Under the pieces are notes generated by a model that saw only the letters and a list, made by a program, of their open reading frames with translations, was not told where the DNA came from and ran no database searches. From NCBI RefSeq assembly GCF_040564635.1, contig NZ_CP159837.1, positions 5,195,001 to 5,259,000 on the forward strand: a DNA stretch of 64,000 nt, written 5' to 3'. How positions within the stretch are numbered: position 1 is the stretch's first letter; each line of letters begins with the position of its first letter. This stretch comes from Planktothricoides raciborskii GIHE-MW2. Lineage in GTDB: Bacteria; Cyanobacteriota; Cyanobacteriia; Cyanobacteriales; Laspinemataceae. Shown here piece after piece: positions 16,983-25,585 of this stretch. The translations under genes and the position numbers were made by a program.

Positions 16983-18194
16983 TCAGTTTACATTTTGATA
17001 ATTATCAAACAATTTACTTAAAAATTTATCACCTGATTTTTCCAGGTTTGTCTGAGTGGAAAAAGTTAAACTTCTCAGGTGTATTTGGCGATCGCCTACC
17101 CATTCATCAACGGGTTCAGGTAAATCAACGGGATAAATTAAAATTGCTTCAGGGCAATTTTTGGCAGTGGCATAAGCGATAATTTGAGCGACATCTTCTG
17201 TCGATGGTTTTAATGACCTCTTGTATTTAGTATCAAGGATATATCTAGGATTTTCCATAGATGTTTCATAAATCACTAAATCTATTTTAAAGTTTAATTT
17301 TTTACCAATCTGTAATCGTTGTTGGGCTTTAATGCTAAAATTTCCAGGGAGGTGGATTTTTAACCATTGATAAATAAACTGCTCATAGAGTTTTGACATA
17401 TCTACCAAAAAAGGTAAATTTTTAGAAAAACCTATGGAATGACTGGGGGCGATCTGTTCCAGAAAAAAGTAACAGAGGGTGTGTAAAGATTCGTAATCTT
17501 GATTTAAGCGGTTATATGAGCGATCGCAGCAGTCTTGAGAGTTAAAATGTCTCAGTCTTACTACTCCTTTTAATGCGCGATAAGTTTCTGATACGAGATG
17601 TTGCGAGAACTGGCGACAAAGACCAGAAAAACTCAGACAGTGCATTGTCCAAAGGAGAATCTGATTATCTGGAATATCAGCGGTGTATTCTTGATAATGA
17701 CAAGTGAATTTGACCGTCCAAGGTTGTTGAATTGTGTGGCGAATATCGAGGCGATCGCGAATATATCCTAATTCTCCTGTCTTTGGTAGATAGGTCTGAT
17801 AAATGCCCTGACGAACGCGAGATAAAATGCGACTAGCGAGAATAGCGGCAAGGCGATCGCAAAATTCCTCTAAGGTTTCACAATCAATCAAACCATCTAA
17901 AAACCGAAAACTTTTTAAATTATAGGCATATTCTAACATTCCTAAGATAGATTGAATGGGGACTTTAGGCTGAAGTCTAATCCCCAAATTTGCCGGTAAA
18001 GGAATATAACCAACCCATCCTTTAGCCGTAAGTTTCCAGAAATCACCATATCTTGTATCTTCAAGCCCAATTTGAAGTTGGGGTTTGTATTTTTGTCTTA
18101 GTTCATCCAGGGCTGCTTGGGGAATATCCTGACGCGGAATTAAAATTGATTGATATTCGATGATTTCAATAACTTTAATAGTGTCTAAATTCAT
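16983..18194 (-). CDS. mcrC: McrC, nuclease subunit of modified-cytosine restriction system
   Basis: A 403-residue McrC. The C-terminal half carries a PD-(D/E)xK nuclease: KIDLVI with D305, then YILDTKYK with D321 and K323. The N-terminal half fits the McrC domain that stimulates McrB GTPase, with YIPLPANLGIRLQPKVP near residues 63-79 and the conserved SRILSRVRQGIYQTY near 121-135. McrBC cuts DNA carrying methylated or otherwise modified cytosine. Its start overlaps mcrB by 4 bp, so the two are translationally coupled. It is the last gene of a four-gene operon. Confidence 0.92.
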   Translation of the reverse strand: MNLDTIKVIEIIEYQSILIPRQDIPQAALDELRQKYKPQLQIGLEDTRYGDFWKLTAKGWVGYIPLPANLGIRLQPKVPIQSILGMLEYAYNLKSFRFLDGLIDCETLEEFCDRLAAILASRILSRVRQGIYQTYLPKTGELGYIRDRLDIRHTIQQPWTVKFTCHYQEYTADIPDNQILLWTMHCLSFSGLCRQFSQHLVSETYRALKGVVRLRHFNSQDCCDRSYNRLNQDYESLHTLCYFFLEQIAPSHSIGFSKNLPFLVDMSKLYEQFIYQWLKIHLPGNFSIKAQQRLQIGKKLNFKIDLVIYETSMENPRYILDTKYKRSLKPSTEDVAQIIAYATAKNCPEAILIYPVDLPEPVDEWVGDRQIHLRSLTFSTQTNLEKSGDKFLSKLFDNYQNVN

Positions 18195-19810
18195 ACTAAA
18201 AAATTTTGATTAATTTTTTGCCAACGAAACTCATCGACTTTTCCCAACTGGTTAAAAAAATACTCCTCCAAATAAGGTTCAATTTCCATTTGCCAAATAT
18301 CAGGGAGTTCATCTTGTAAATTTTCCACCATAAAAAAAGAATTGCCGATCGCATAATGCCGATCGTTAATTTGTTGATTAAGCTTTTGCAAAATTTTGAT
18401 CAAATTTTCTACCGGAAAATCAGTATTAGCTCGTTTGTGATATGTTTGTAATGCCTGATAGTTCGGAGATATTTCGATAAAAGCAAAACGTCGGCGTAGC
18501 GCATAATCGACTAAAGCAATAGAGCGATCGGCGGTGTTCATAGTCCCGATTAATCTGACATTTTTAGGAATTTTAAACTTTTCACCACTTCCAGACAAAT
18601 AAATATCTTTGTCTCGATATTCCAGTAAATACATTAACTCCCCAAAGACACTCGATAAATTTGCTCGGTTAATTTCATCAATAATCAGAACACAAGTATC
18701 TTTACATTCCTGAGATTTTTGGCAAAACTCCAAAAAACGACCAGGAACCACTGGATAAGTTAGTTGTCCTCGATCATCAGTTTTAGGACGAATTCCCTGA
18801 ATAAAATCTTCATAAGCATACGCGGGATGAAATTGCACCAGTTCACAGAAACCATCGCGACCACCAATTAAATGTTGAGCAATTTTTTCCGCTAGATAAG
18901 TTTTACCTGTTCCGGGAGGGCCTTGTAAAATAGCTTGTCCTTTACGGTGGATAGCGCGTACCCATCTTTTGAGTTCTGATTCCTCAAATCCGGTTTCTTC
19001 AGCACATTGTAATAAAGAATATTTCGAGTTTTGATTCGTGTGACTATTCACAAAATTCTCTTTATTTAATTTAGGTAAACTCTCTTGTTTATTTAAAAAA
19101 ATCTGATGATTCCCCCTGAAAACCCAGTGACAAAATAAATCAAAAAAGTCATAATCTGGAATTGCTGGCAGACCAAAGACCTGTTGTTTATAATTTGCCA
19201 ATTCTTTAATTAACTGATTCCCTAAGTGATTCGTTTCTGGATAATCTTTTAATTGTTCAGTATAAGACTTTTGATAAAAACCATTAATAATCTGTAGTGA
19301 TTTCTGATGAATCATCATAAATTTGTCAGGTTTCAGTGCATGAAGAATCGGCGAGATTAACTCTGTAGTGATATTTTGAGCATAAGAAATTTGCCAAAAC
19401 TCATTGCAAGCAACTGACAACTGGCTTGGATCGTCGTTACAGCGTTTAACCAACCGAAAAATTGCCCGAGCTATTTTTGCGGTTTGTTTTTCATTCCATT
19501 GTTGCTGTTTTAACCATTCTTCTAAGGTTCCAGTGATGCCTGGATTACTATGGATCCATGCTCTTTGATAAGAATTACTAGGAGAATTTTCATAAGGCAG
19601 TAATTGTAGTAGAATCAGTTCCGTAGGAATTTGTCCATACTGAACCAATGAGGCGATCGCTTCAAAGTTACGTCGTCCCTGTTGACGCTGTTCCTTATAG
19701 TCAGATATTTTATTTAGACATCCCTTTATGTAAGGATCCTTCAAAAATTCTTGAAACAACGATATTAAAGTGTTTTGATTGAGTGTCTCTATATTTTCTA
19801 TACCACCCAT
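18191..19810 (-). CDS. mcrB: McrB, AAA+ GTPase motor of modified-cytosine restriction system
   Basis: A 539-residue McrB-type AAA+ protein. Walker A is GPPGTGKT (297-304), Walker B LIIDEINRANLS (375-386) and the McrB signature MNTADRS (424-430), followed by ALRRRFAF with the arginine finger region. The N-terminal ~240 residues are not the E. coli McrB DNA-binding domain; they form a helical region of unrecognised type. McrB family N-termini are known to vary and set the target read by the complex, so specificity is open. The gap to the upstream ASCH gene is only 14 bp. Confidence 0.92.
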   Translation of the reverse strand: MGGIENIETLNQNTLISLFQEFLKDPYIKGCLNKISDYKEQRQQGRRNFEAIASLVQYGQIPTELILLQLLPYENSPSNSYQRAWIHSNPGITGTLEEWLKQQQWNEKQTAKIARAIFRLVKRCNDDPSQLSVACNEFWQISYAQNITTELISPILHALKPDKFMMIHQKSLQIINGFYQKSYTEQLKDYPETNHLGNQLIKELANYKQQVFGLPAIPDYDFFDLFCHWVFRGNHQIFLNKQESLPKLNKENFVNSHTNQNSKYSLLQCAEETGFEESELKRWVRAIHRKGQAILQGPPGTGKTYLAEKIAQHLIGGRDGFCELVQFHPAYAYEDFIQGIRPKTDDRGQLTYPVVPGRFLEFCQKSQECKDTCVLIIDEINRANLSSVFGELMYLLEYRDKDIYLSGSGEKFKIPKNVRLIGTMNTADRSIALVDYALRRRFAFIEISPNYQALQTYHKRANTDFPVENLIKILQKLNQQINDRHYAIGNSFFMVENLQDELPDIWQMEIEPYLEEYFFNQLGKVDEFRWQKINQNFLV

Positions 19811-19824
19811 ATTTTTTCGATAAA

Positions 19825-20268
19825 TTAAGCTATTGTGATCATATTTTGAATTTCTTTAAACTCAGAATTTGTTAAGTATTTGTAACTTTGCGGTGGATGA
19901 AAGTTAAACCATTGCTGCTTGATAGCTTCTAAATCTAATGGAGGCTCATATTGTTCGGTTTTTTTTAAAAAAATTGCATACGCTTTTCTGGAAGTATAAT
20001 AATAATCATCAAAATCTGGTTTACTGATACCAGCAATTTCTTTCACCCGATCCCAAAGGCTGCTTGGACTATCTTCAAGCACTTTTTCTACTTCAAATAC
20101 ACCGACGATCGCTTTCACTGGGGAACAAGCATAAACCACCACCCTATTTCCTGGCATTAACTTTGGTTTAATTTTTCTTAACTCTACTTTTTTGGTTCCT
20201 TCAAACAACTTAAGGACATATTCTGGTTTGATAGAGAGTAACAAAATATTGTCTTGGCTTTCTGACAT
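19825..20268 (-). CDS. ASCH-domain protein (PUA-like nucleic-acid reader)
   Basis: A 147-residue protein with the ASCH pattern: an opening LLLSIKPEYVLKLFEGTKKV, then VELRKIKP, NRVVVYACSPVKAIVGVFEVEKV, and an SRKAYAIFLKK strand followed by YEPPLDLEA. ASCH domains belong to the PUA-like barrel fold, which includes readers of modified bases and RNA-binding modules. Three bases separate it from the upstream 702-residue gene and 14 from mcrB, so it belongs to the mcrBC operon. A role in sensing modified nucleic acid is inference. Confidence 0.82.
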   Translation of the reverse strand: MSESQDNILLLSIKPEYVLKLFEGTKKVELRKIKPKLMPGNRVVVYACSPVKAIVGVFEVEKVLEDSPSSLWDRVKEIAGISKPDFDDYYYTSRKAYAIFLKKTEQYEPPLDLEAIKQQWFNFHPPQSYKYLTNSEFKEIQNMITIA

Positions 20269-20271
20269 AAC

Positions 20272-22380
20272 TTAGGCGTAACCCATCTTGTAAATTTGCT
20301 CAAATTGTCGATCGGTAATCTCAATAGAACTTTGTATGGTTGTTTTATTATTCAGGATTTCCCGAATATCTGTCAAGTCAATTGGATGATTAAACAGTTC
20401 TGTGTTGCTAAATCTTAAAGCCATTATATCTCGTTTTTCGTCATTTTTAGCAATTTTAAGTAAATCTTCTTTTTTGTAAACTCCTAAATTTCGGAAACGT
20501 AAATCTAACTCTTCAGGGGTGCCAATGACCACCTCATCTAGAATAGAACAAGCTCTAATTGCCTGAATTCCGATAAAACCCCGATCTTTATCAGCACTGA
20601 CATACCATAAAATTCTACCAACAATTCCCGGTTTTAATTTTGTAGTACCTTGTTTGGATTTATAATACACGGCTTCTCTGTTCAGAGCTAAATCAGTGAT
20701 ATTGTGTAATAAACACTGTTTTGATAAATGATAATCGAATAATTCTTGAGCCCATCTTGGCTGAATAGGAATAATAAATGTAGGAATATGAGCATCAATA
20801 ATCTTTGCGGGCCAAAGCGCTTTTTCAATAACGAATAAATTTTTGTACTCATTTAAATCTAAAGAATTGATATCTTCAGAACATTTTTTGAAATAATTAT
20901 AACCATTATTAGTTTCTATATACCGATCTACTAGGCTGATTACTTTTCTTGAAAGGATAGATGCAGGTTCAGCCTGAGCAATATTCATTTTTAAATATCC
21001 ATCTTGAACAGTAATGAACATATCTTCTTGAATAGCATTGATAATTGAATCATCTAAGTGTGGATCGGTGATTCTGGTAAATTGACGATTGTCAAATGCA
21101 GCTTTTGATATAGAGCGAAAAATTAAATGACGTGCCAAGGTTGTCGAGAGGGAATGATCCCCGACTCGAATCATGGGAATTTCTAACTCATGGGGTTTAT
21201 GTTTGTCATACACAACCAAAGCAAGAGGCTCTTTTTCTGCATTTCTCACTAAAACATGAGTAAATTTATCTTTTTCTGCAATAAATCGGCGTAAGCGCTG
21301 CGAAAATTCGGCTTTATCTTCTTTACCTGATAAATAGAAAGCATCAATTAGGTTAGATTCTTCACCTTTTTGTATAATTGTTTCTTCTAGCTGAGTTCCC
21401 GCTAATCGTGCAGGCTGATAGTCAGGGTTTTGGTTGAGAGTATCTATGCTAAGAATTAAATCATCAGGAGATAAGATTGATATTTTTAATGATTCATATA
21501 ATCGCTCGGCATTATCAAGTAATTGTTTACTTTTGGTGACTACAATATAAATTTTTGCTGCCAGAGTTCTGGCAAGACTACGCAAATCTGATTCATTAAT
21601 ATTTATTTTTTGATTTTTGCTCACAAATAACTTAAGACTTTGAAAAGCATCCTCAAATTTATCATGGGGACAAGGCAGGCAAGTAAAATCATCAAATAAT
21701 TGTTGCTGACGATTTCGTTCTTTGAGATTATTGATCTGATTAATTTTATTGAAAATTTCTTCAGTCACACACAATTCTACTTCAGATTGAAGCCAATCAG
21801 CCAATAAAGCTTCTGCCTCTGCATCAGGTGTTTTTTTAGTCAGCATTCCAAAGATAGAATAATCAATAGCCACAGATAATTTATTTTCTCTATGCTGATT
21901 GGCTAAATCAAACAACAGATTAGTTTTACCATAATCTAAACGCCAAATTGTACTATTTTTTCCCCGTTTTTCTGCGGGTTTAGAATAGGCAGCTACAAAC
22001 CCAAAGTTTACCCACATATCCTGTAAATTATAATCATCTCTACAAGTTAGATCTATTCCATTATAGTCTTGAGTATTTTTCTTCAGATACTCAACAAGTT
22101 GCTTGGCAATTCCTTGGCCTCGACAGGATGGAGCCAAGCAAAGATGAACAATCTTAATATAACGATCGCGACAACGAGTGTAATAGAGTAGATAGCCAAT
22201 ACAGTTTTTGTGGGAATCTAGAGCAACAATAATCTGACGCTTTGCTGCGGATTGTATAAAAGCTTTTCTTTTGAAAAATCCCAAAGTAGCTTTATTCGCA
22301 TCCCCTAGAGCAATCACAGTTTCTAAATAGGGAGAGTTTTCATCAATGACTTGAATTTTTACTGGACTATTTTGTTTCAC
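20272..22380 (-). CDS. Multidomain GNAT acetyltransferase with PIN-like and PUA-like regions
   Basis: A 702-residue fusion. Residues 8-148 are a GNAT acetyltransferase: acetyl-CoA loop CLAPSCRGQGIAKQLVEYL (81-99). Residues ~168-290 resemble a PIN nuclease: VAIDYSIF with D173, then E207/E208, then ESDLRSLA with D265 and an IVVTKSKQLL strand; the final acidic residue is not obvious. Residues ~600-690 contain PGIVGRILWYVS, ACSILDEVVIG and RFSNTELFNHPI, suggesting a C-terminal EVE/ASCH-like barrel. It is the first gene of the operon with the ASCH protein, McrB and McrC. A toxin-type or modification-reading role is inference. Confidence 0.65.
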   Translation of the reverse strand: MKQNSPVKIQVIDENSPYLETVIALGDANKATLGFFKRKAFIQSAAKRQIIVALDSHKNCIGYLLYYTRCRDRYIKIVHLCLAPSCRGQGIAKQLVEYLKKNTQDYNGIDLTCRDDYNLQDMWVNFGFVAAYSKPAEKRGKNSTIWRLDYGKTNLLFDLANQHRENKLSVAIDYSIFGMLTKKTPDAEAEALLADWLQSEVELCVTEEIFNKINQINNLKERNRQQQLFDDFTCLPCPHDKFEDAFQSLKLFVSKNQKININESDLRSLARTLAAKIYIVVTKSKQLLDNAERLYESLKISILSPDDLILSIDTLNQNPDYQPARLAGTQLEETIIQKGEESNLIDAFYLSGKEDKAEFSQRLRRFIAEKDKFTHVLVRNAEKEPLALVVYDKHKPHELEIPMIRVGDHSLSTTLARHLIFRSISKAAFDNRQFTRITDPHLDDSIINAIQEDMFITVQDGYLKMNIAQAEPASILSRKVISLVDRYIETNNGYNYFKKCSEDINSLDLNEYKNLFVIEKALWPAKIIDAHIPTFIIPIQPRWAQELFDYHLSKQCLLHNITDLALNREAVYYKSKQGTTKLKPGIVGRILWYVSADKDRGFIGIQAIRACSILDEVVIGTPEELDLRFRNLGVYKKEDLLKIAKNDEKRDIMALRFSNTELFNHPIDLTDIREILNNKTTIQSSIEITDRQFEQIYKMGYA

Positions 22381-22485
22381 GTTTTGACTATAAAATCAGA
22401 AAAATTAGCACAATCATCTAAAATAATAGCACTGAAATAACCGGAATATAGCCCCCCTGCACCCTCACCTCCCCACACCCCCACA

Positions 22486-22704
22486 CCCCACACTTCGCCC
22501 CTTACCTTGCCAGTTCGGGTTACACTGCTACCAGAAAACCGTAGTCAAATCGAGTTTAACTAACCACTTATGACCAATCATCTAGCCCAAACCGAAAGCC
22601 TCTACCTACGCAAACACGCGGAAAATCCGATTGATTGGTGGCCTTGGTGTCCAGAAGCCTTGGAAACTGCTCGCCGGGAGAATAAGCCAATTTTCTTGTC
22701 GATC
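22486..22704 (+). repeat. Direct duplication, copy 2 (5' end of intact DUF255 gene)
   Basis: Matches 16417-16635 over 219 bp. This copy continues into the complete gene. The upstream flank (CCCCACACTTCGCCCCTTAC...) is shared as well, so the duplication took the promoter region and the first codons together. Confidence 0.93.
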
Positions 22705-24657
22705 GGCTATTCCAGTTGTCATTGGTGTACGGTCATGGAGGGGGAGGCTTTCTCAAATCAACTGATTGCTGATTATATGAATGCCAATTTTTTGCCGATT
22801 AAAGTAGACCGAGAAGAACGGCCAGATATTGATAGCATTTATATGCAAGCGCTGCAAATTATGACGGGTCAAGGAGGTTGGCCGTTAAATATTTTCTTAA
22901 CCCCCGATCGCCTGATTCCTTTTTTTGGCGGCACTTATTTCTCGGTGGAACCGAAATATGGTCGTCCGGGATTTTTGCAAATTCTCCAAGCCATTCGCCG
23001 CTATTACGATACGGACAAAGCCAAGCTGCAAGATGTGACCCAGGAAATTATGCAGCATTTGCAACAGTCAGCCGTAATTCCAGGAACGGAAACCATTGCT
23101 GATGATTGTCTCAGCAGTGGTGTGCAGGTGAGTACGGCCATTATTGGCGATCGCCACGGTCGGCAAAGTTTCCCCATGATTCCCTATAGTCAACTGGTTC
23201 TCCAGGGCAGTCGCTTTAATCTGGAAGCGAAATATAATCCCCAAGAAGTCAGTATTCAACGGGGTTATGATTTAGCTTTGGGAGGCATTTACGATCATGT
23301 AGCCGGAGGATTTCACCGTTATACCGTTGACCCTACTTGGACTGTCCCCCACTTTGAGAAAATGCTCTATGACAATGGGCAAATTGTCGAATATTTGGCA
23401 AATTTATGGAGTTCTGGGGTTCACGAACCGGCTTTCAAACGGGCAGTTTTCGGGACGGTGCAATGGTTGAAACGAGAAATGACCGCCCCAGAAGGATATT
23501 TTTATGCGGCCCAAGATGCGGATAGTTTTACCACTCCCACCGCAGCAGAACCAGAGGAAGGGGCTTTTTATGTGTGGCTTTATTCAGAATTAGAAGCACT
23601 GTTAACCCCTGAAGAATTGGCGGAATTAAAAGAGCAATTTACTGTCACTCCGAATGGCAATTTTGAAGGGCAAAATGTGTTACAACGTCGGCATTTGGGC
23701 GAACTGAGTCATACTCTGGAAGCGGCATTAGCAAAACTCTTTCAACTGCGTTATGGCGCACTACCCCAGGAGTTGAAAACTTTTCCCCCAGCCCGGGATA
23801 ATCAGGAAGCGAAAACCTATCCTTGGCCGGGAAGAATTCCCTCGGTGACTGACCCGAAAATGATTGTGGCTTGGAATAGTTTAATGATTTCTGGGTTGGC
23901 TACAGCCGCAGCGGTGTTTGATGAACCAGAATTTTTAGAACTAGCTACTAATGCGGCGAATTTTATCTGCGATCGCCAATGGATTGAGGGACGGTTTCAT
24001 CGCCTCAACTATGAGGGCAAAACTGCGGTATTAGCCCAATCGGAAGATTATGCTTTATTTATTAAAGCTTTAATCGATTTACATCAAGTTAGTTTATCTT
24101 TTGAGTCTGCCCCAGTTGCTCCAGAATTTTGGTTAGAAACAGCCGTAAAAGTCCAGGCAGAATTTGATGAATTTCTCTGGAGTATTGAAATGGGAGGTTA
24201 TTATAATACCGCCACCGATAGCAGCGATGATTTGATTATTCGGGAACGGAGTTATATGGATAATGCTACTCCTGCCGCTAATGGCATTGCCGCTGCGAAT
24301 TTAGTCCGGCTGGCTTTCGTGACTGAAGACTTAAACTATCTCGATCGCGCCGAACAAATCTTACAAGCATTTAGCAGCGTCATGCAGCGGGCTGCCTCCG
24401 CTTGTCCCAGTCTTTTTGTGGCCTTAGATTGGTTTAAAAATCACACTTTAGTCCGCAGCAGTACCCCCGTATTTGCCAGTATCAATCAGCACTATTTTCC
24501 CACAGCCATCTATAAAATAGAGTCGGATATCCCAGCAGAATCCGTGGGCTTAGTTTGCCAGGGTTTTACTTGCCAAGCACCGGCGAAAACTCAGGAGCAA
24601 CTATTAGACCAATTGCAAGCAAGTCAAACCAGATATCATTCGGTGGTTCAGGGTTAA
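22570..24657 (+). CDS. DUF255 thioredoxin-like/glycosidase-like protein (YyaL/SPATA20 family)
   Basis: A 695-residue cytosolic protein. The N-terminal thioredoxin-like domain (1-~165) has the family opening KHAENPIDWWPW and the active-site CHWC, followed by DREERPDIDSIYM and GQGGWPLNIFLTPD. The rest is an alpha/alpha toroid region with GGIYDHVAGGFHRYTVDP and FEKMLYDNG, ending in the FLWSIEMGGYYNT and YMDNATPAANGIAAANL segments. Length is that of the family. Cellular function is poorly defined. The promoter region and first codons are duplicated at 16.4 kb, so one of the two copies marks the site into which the mcrBC segment came. Confidence 0.93.
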   Translation: MTNHLAQTESLYLRKHAENPIDWWPWCPEALETARRENKPIFLSIGYSSCHWCTVMEGEAFSNQLIADYMNANFLPIKVDREERPDIDSIYMQALQIMTGQGGWPLNIFLTPDRLIPFFGGTYFSVEPKYGRPGFLQILQAIRRYYDTDKAKLQDVTQEIMQHLQQSAVIPGTETIADDCLSSGVQVSTAIIGDRHGRQSFPMIPYSQLVLQGSRFNLEAKYNPQEVSIQRGYDLALGGIYDHVAGGFHRYTVDPTWTVPHFEKMLYDNGQIVEYLANLWSSGVHEPAFKRAVFGTVQWLKREMTAPEGYFYAAQDADSFTTPTAAEPEEGAFYVWLYSELEALLTPEELAELKEQFTVTPNGNFEGQNVLQRRHLGELSHTLEAALAKLFQLRYGALPQELKTFPPARDNQEAKTYPWPGRIPSVTDPKMIVAWNSLMISGLATAAAVFDEPEFLELATNAANFICDRQWIEGRFHRLNYEGKTAVLAQSEDYALFIKALIDLHQVSLSFESAPVAPEFWLETAVKVQAEFDEFLWSIEMGGYYNTATDSSDDLIIRERSYMDNATPAANGIAAANLVRLAFVTEDLNYLDRAEQILQAFSSVMQRAASACPSLFVALDWFKNHTLVRSSTPVFASINQHYFPTAIYKIESDIPAESVGLVCQGFTCQAPAKTQEQLLDQLQASQTRYHSVVQG

Positions 24658-25336
24658 CTGTTGACATTTTTCATTGGTCATTTTTTGATCATTTGGGCTT
24701 TGTCTTTTGTTATTTGTTTACAGCGGTTTTCCGATTAATCCTATAAAGGGCGTGTTATTGACCAGATCAAACAGCAGCTTTTAAACCACCCTAGAGTGCG
24801 TTTTTTGCTGAGTAAAACACACCAGGCGGGAAATTAATTGGCGGTTAATGTGGTACAGCGATTTTATACTGAGTAAACCACACCCGTCGGGGAATGAATT
24901 CCCCGCCTCATAGCTCAAGTCGGATGAATCCGACTAATTATGCTTCTAGGGGTAAACAACCTTTGAACCGTACAGAATTGCAGTCGGTTTTAACCGCCTG
25001 TAGGGGTCAACGGCCGTTGACCCCTACAGGAGGGAATTCATTCCCTGGCGGTTAATGTGGTTTATTCATCTAAAAAACGCTGTAATAAAAACGCTGTAAT
25101 CACTAACAACCAATAACTAAAGAATCCCTACCCAATAACTAATGATAATTGACTGAATTTTTGTGCTTTGTGAGTTTCTACTTACCAGTTGTTCTGAAAT
25201 TGGTATAACAGGGCCGCTTTACCAGAGAAATTATTAAGAAAATCCGCAATTTTGTCGAAATCATCTATTCCTGATATTTTTTCTGCGATCCTATACTAAA
25301 ATTCTCTTAAAGCGGTTTCGCCCCTACTGAACCACG
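24658..25336. repeat. Repeat-rich intergenic region
   Basis: No gene seen. It contains AGTCGGATGAATCCGACT (24917-24934), a 34-bp perfect palindrome at 24997-25030 centred on CGGCCG with arms CCTGTAGGGGTCAA, and matching outer pieces GGCGGTTAATGTGG at both ~24840 and ~25047. The arrangement is of nested inverted repeats, as in other gaps of this genome. Confidence 0.7.
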
Positions 25337-25428
25337 GTAGGGCGAAGCATTCCGTAGGGGCGCATGGCCATTCGCCCCTACATTAATATTTTAAGCATCA
25401 AACTTCTGCCGGAATGCTTCGCCCCTAC
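25337..25428. repeat. Palindromic repeat element (GGGCGAAGCAT family)
   Basis: Inverted ends GTAGGGCGAAGCATTCCG and CGGAATGCTTCGCCCCTAC enclose a second palindrome (25354-25381, core GGCCATTCGCCCCTAC). To the right, 25423-25472 matches in inverted orientation the stretch at 58978-59022 (GTTTACTCGCGGAGAAAATT). It makes an apparent N-terminal extension of the radical SAM frame that is not protein-coding. Confidence 0.8.
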
Positions 25429-25585
25429 AAATGCTTTGTGGTTTACTCGCGGAGAAAATTGCTGTAAAGATTGGATCGCCAATTCTACTGCTAAAGGAAT
25501 TGCGATCGCGATGGCGCCTCCGCGCCGCTTCGCGATCGCGCAAAAATGCCCTACTCTAATCCCACATTTCACAGGATCGAAGACT

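Noticed and set aside
25364-25585. N-terminal extension of the radical SAM protein
   Set aside because: The added 74 residues are encoded by dispersed palindromic repeats, and the conserved protein starts at the ATG at 25586.
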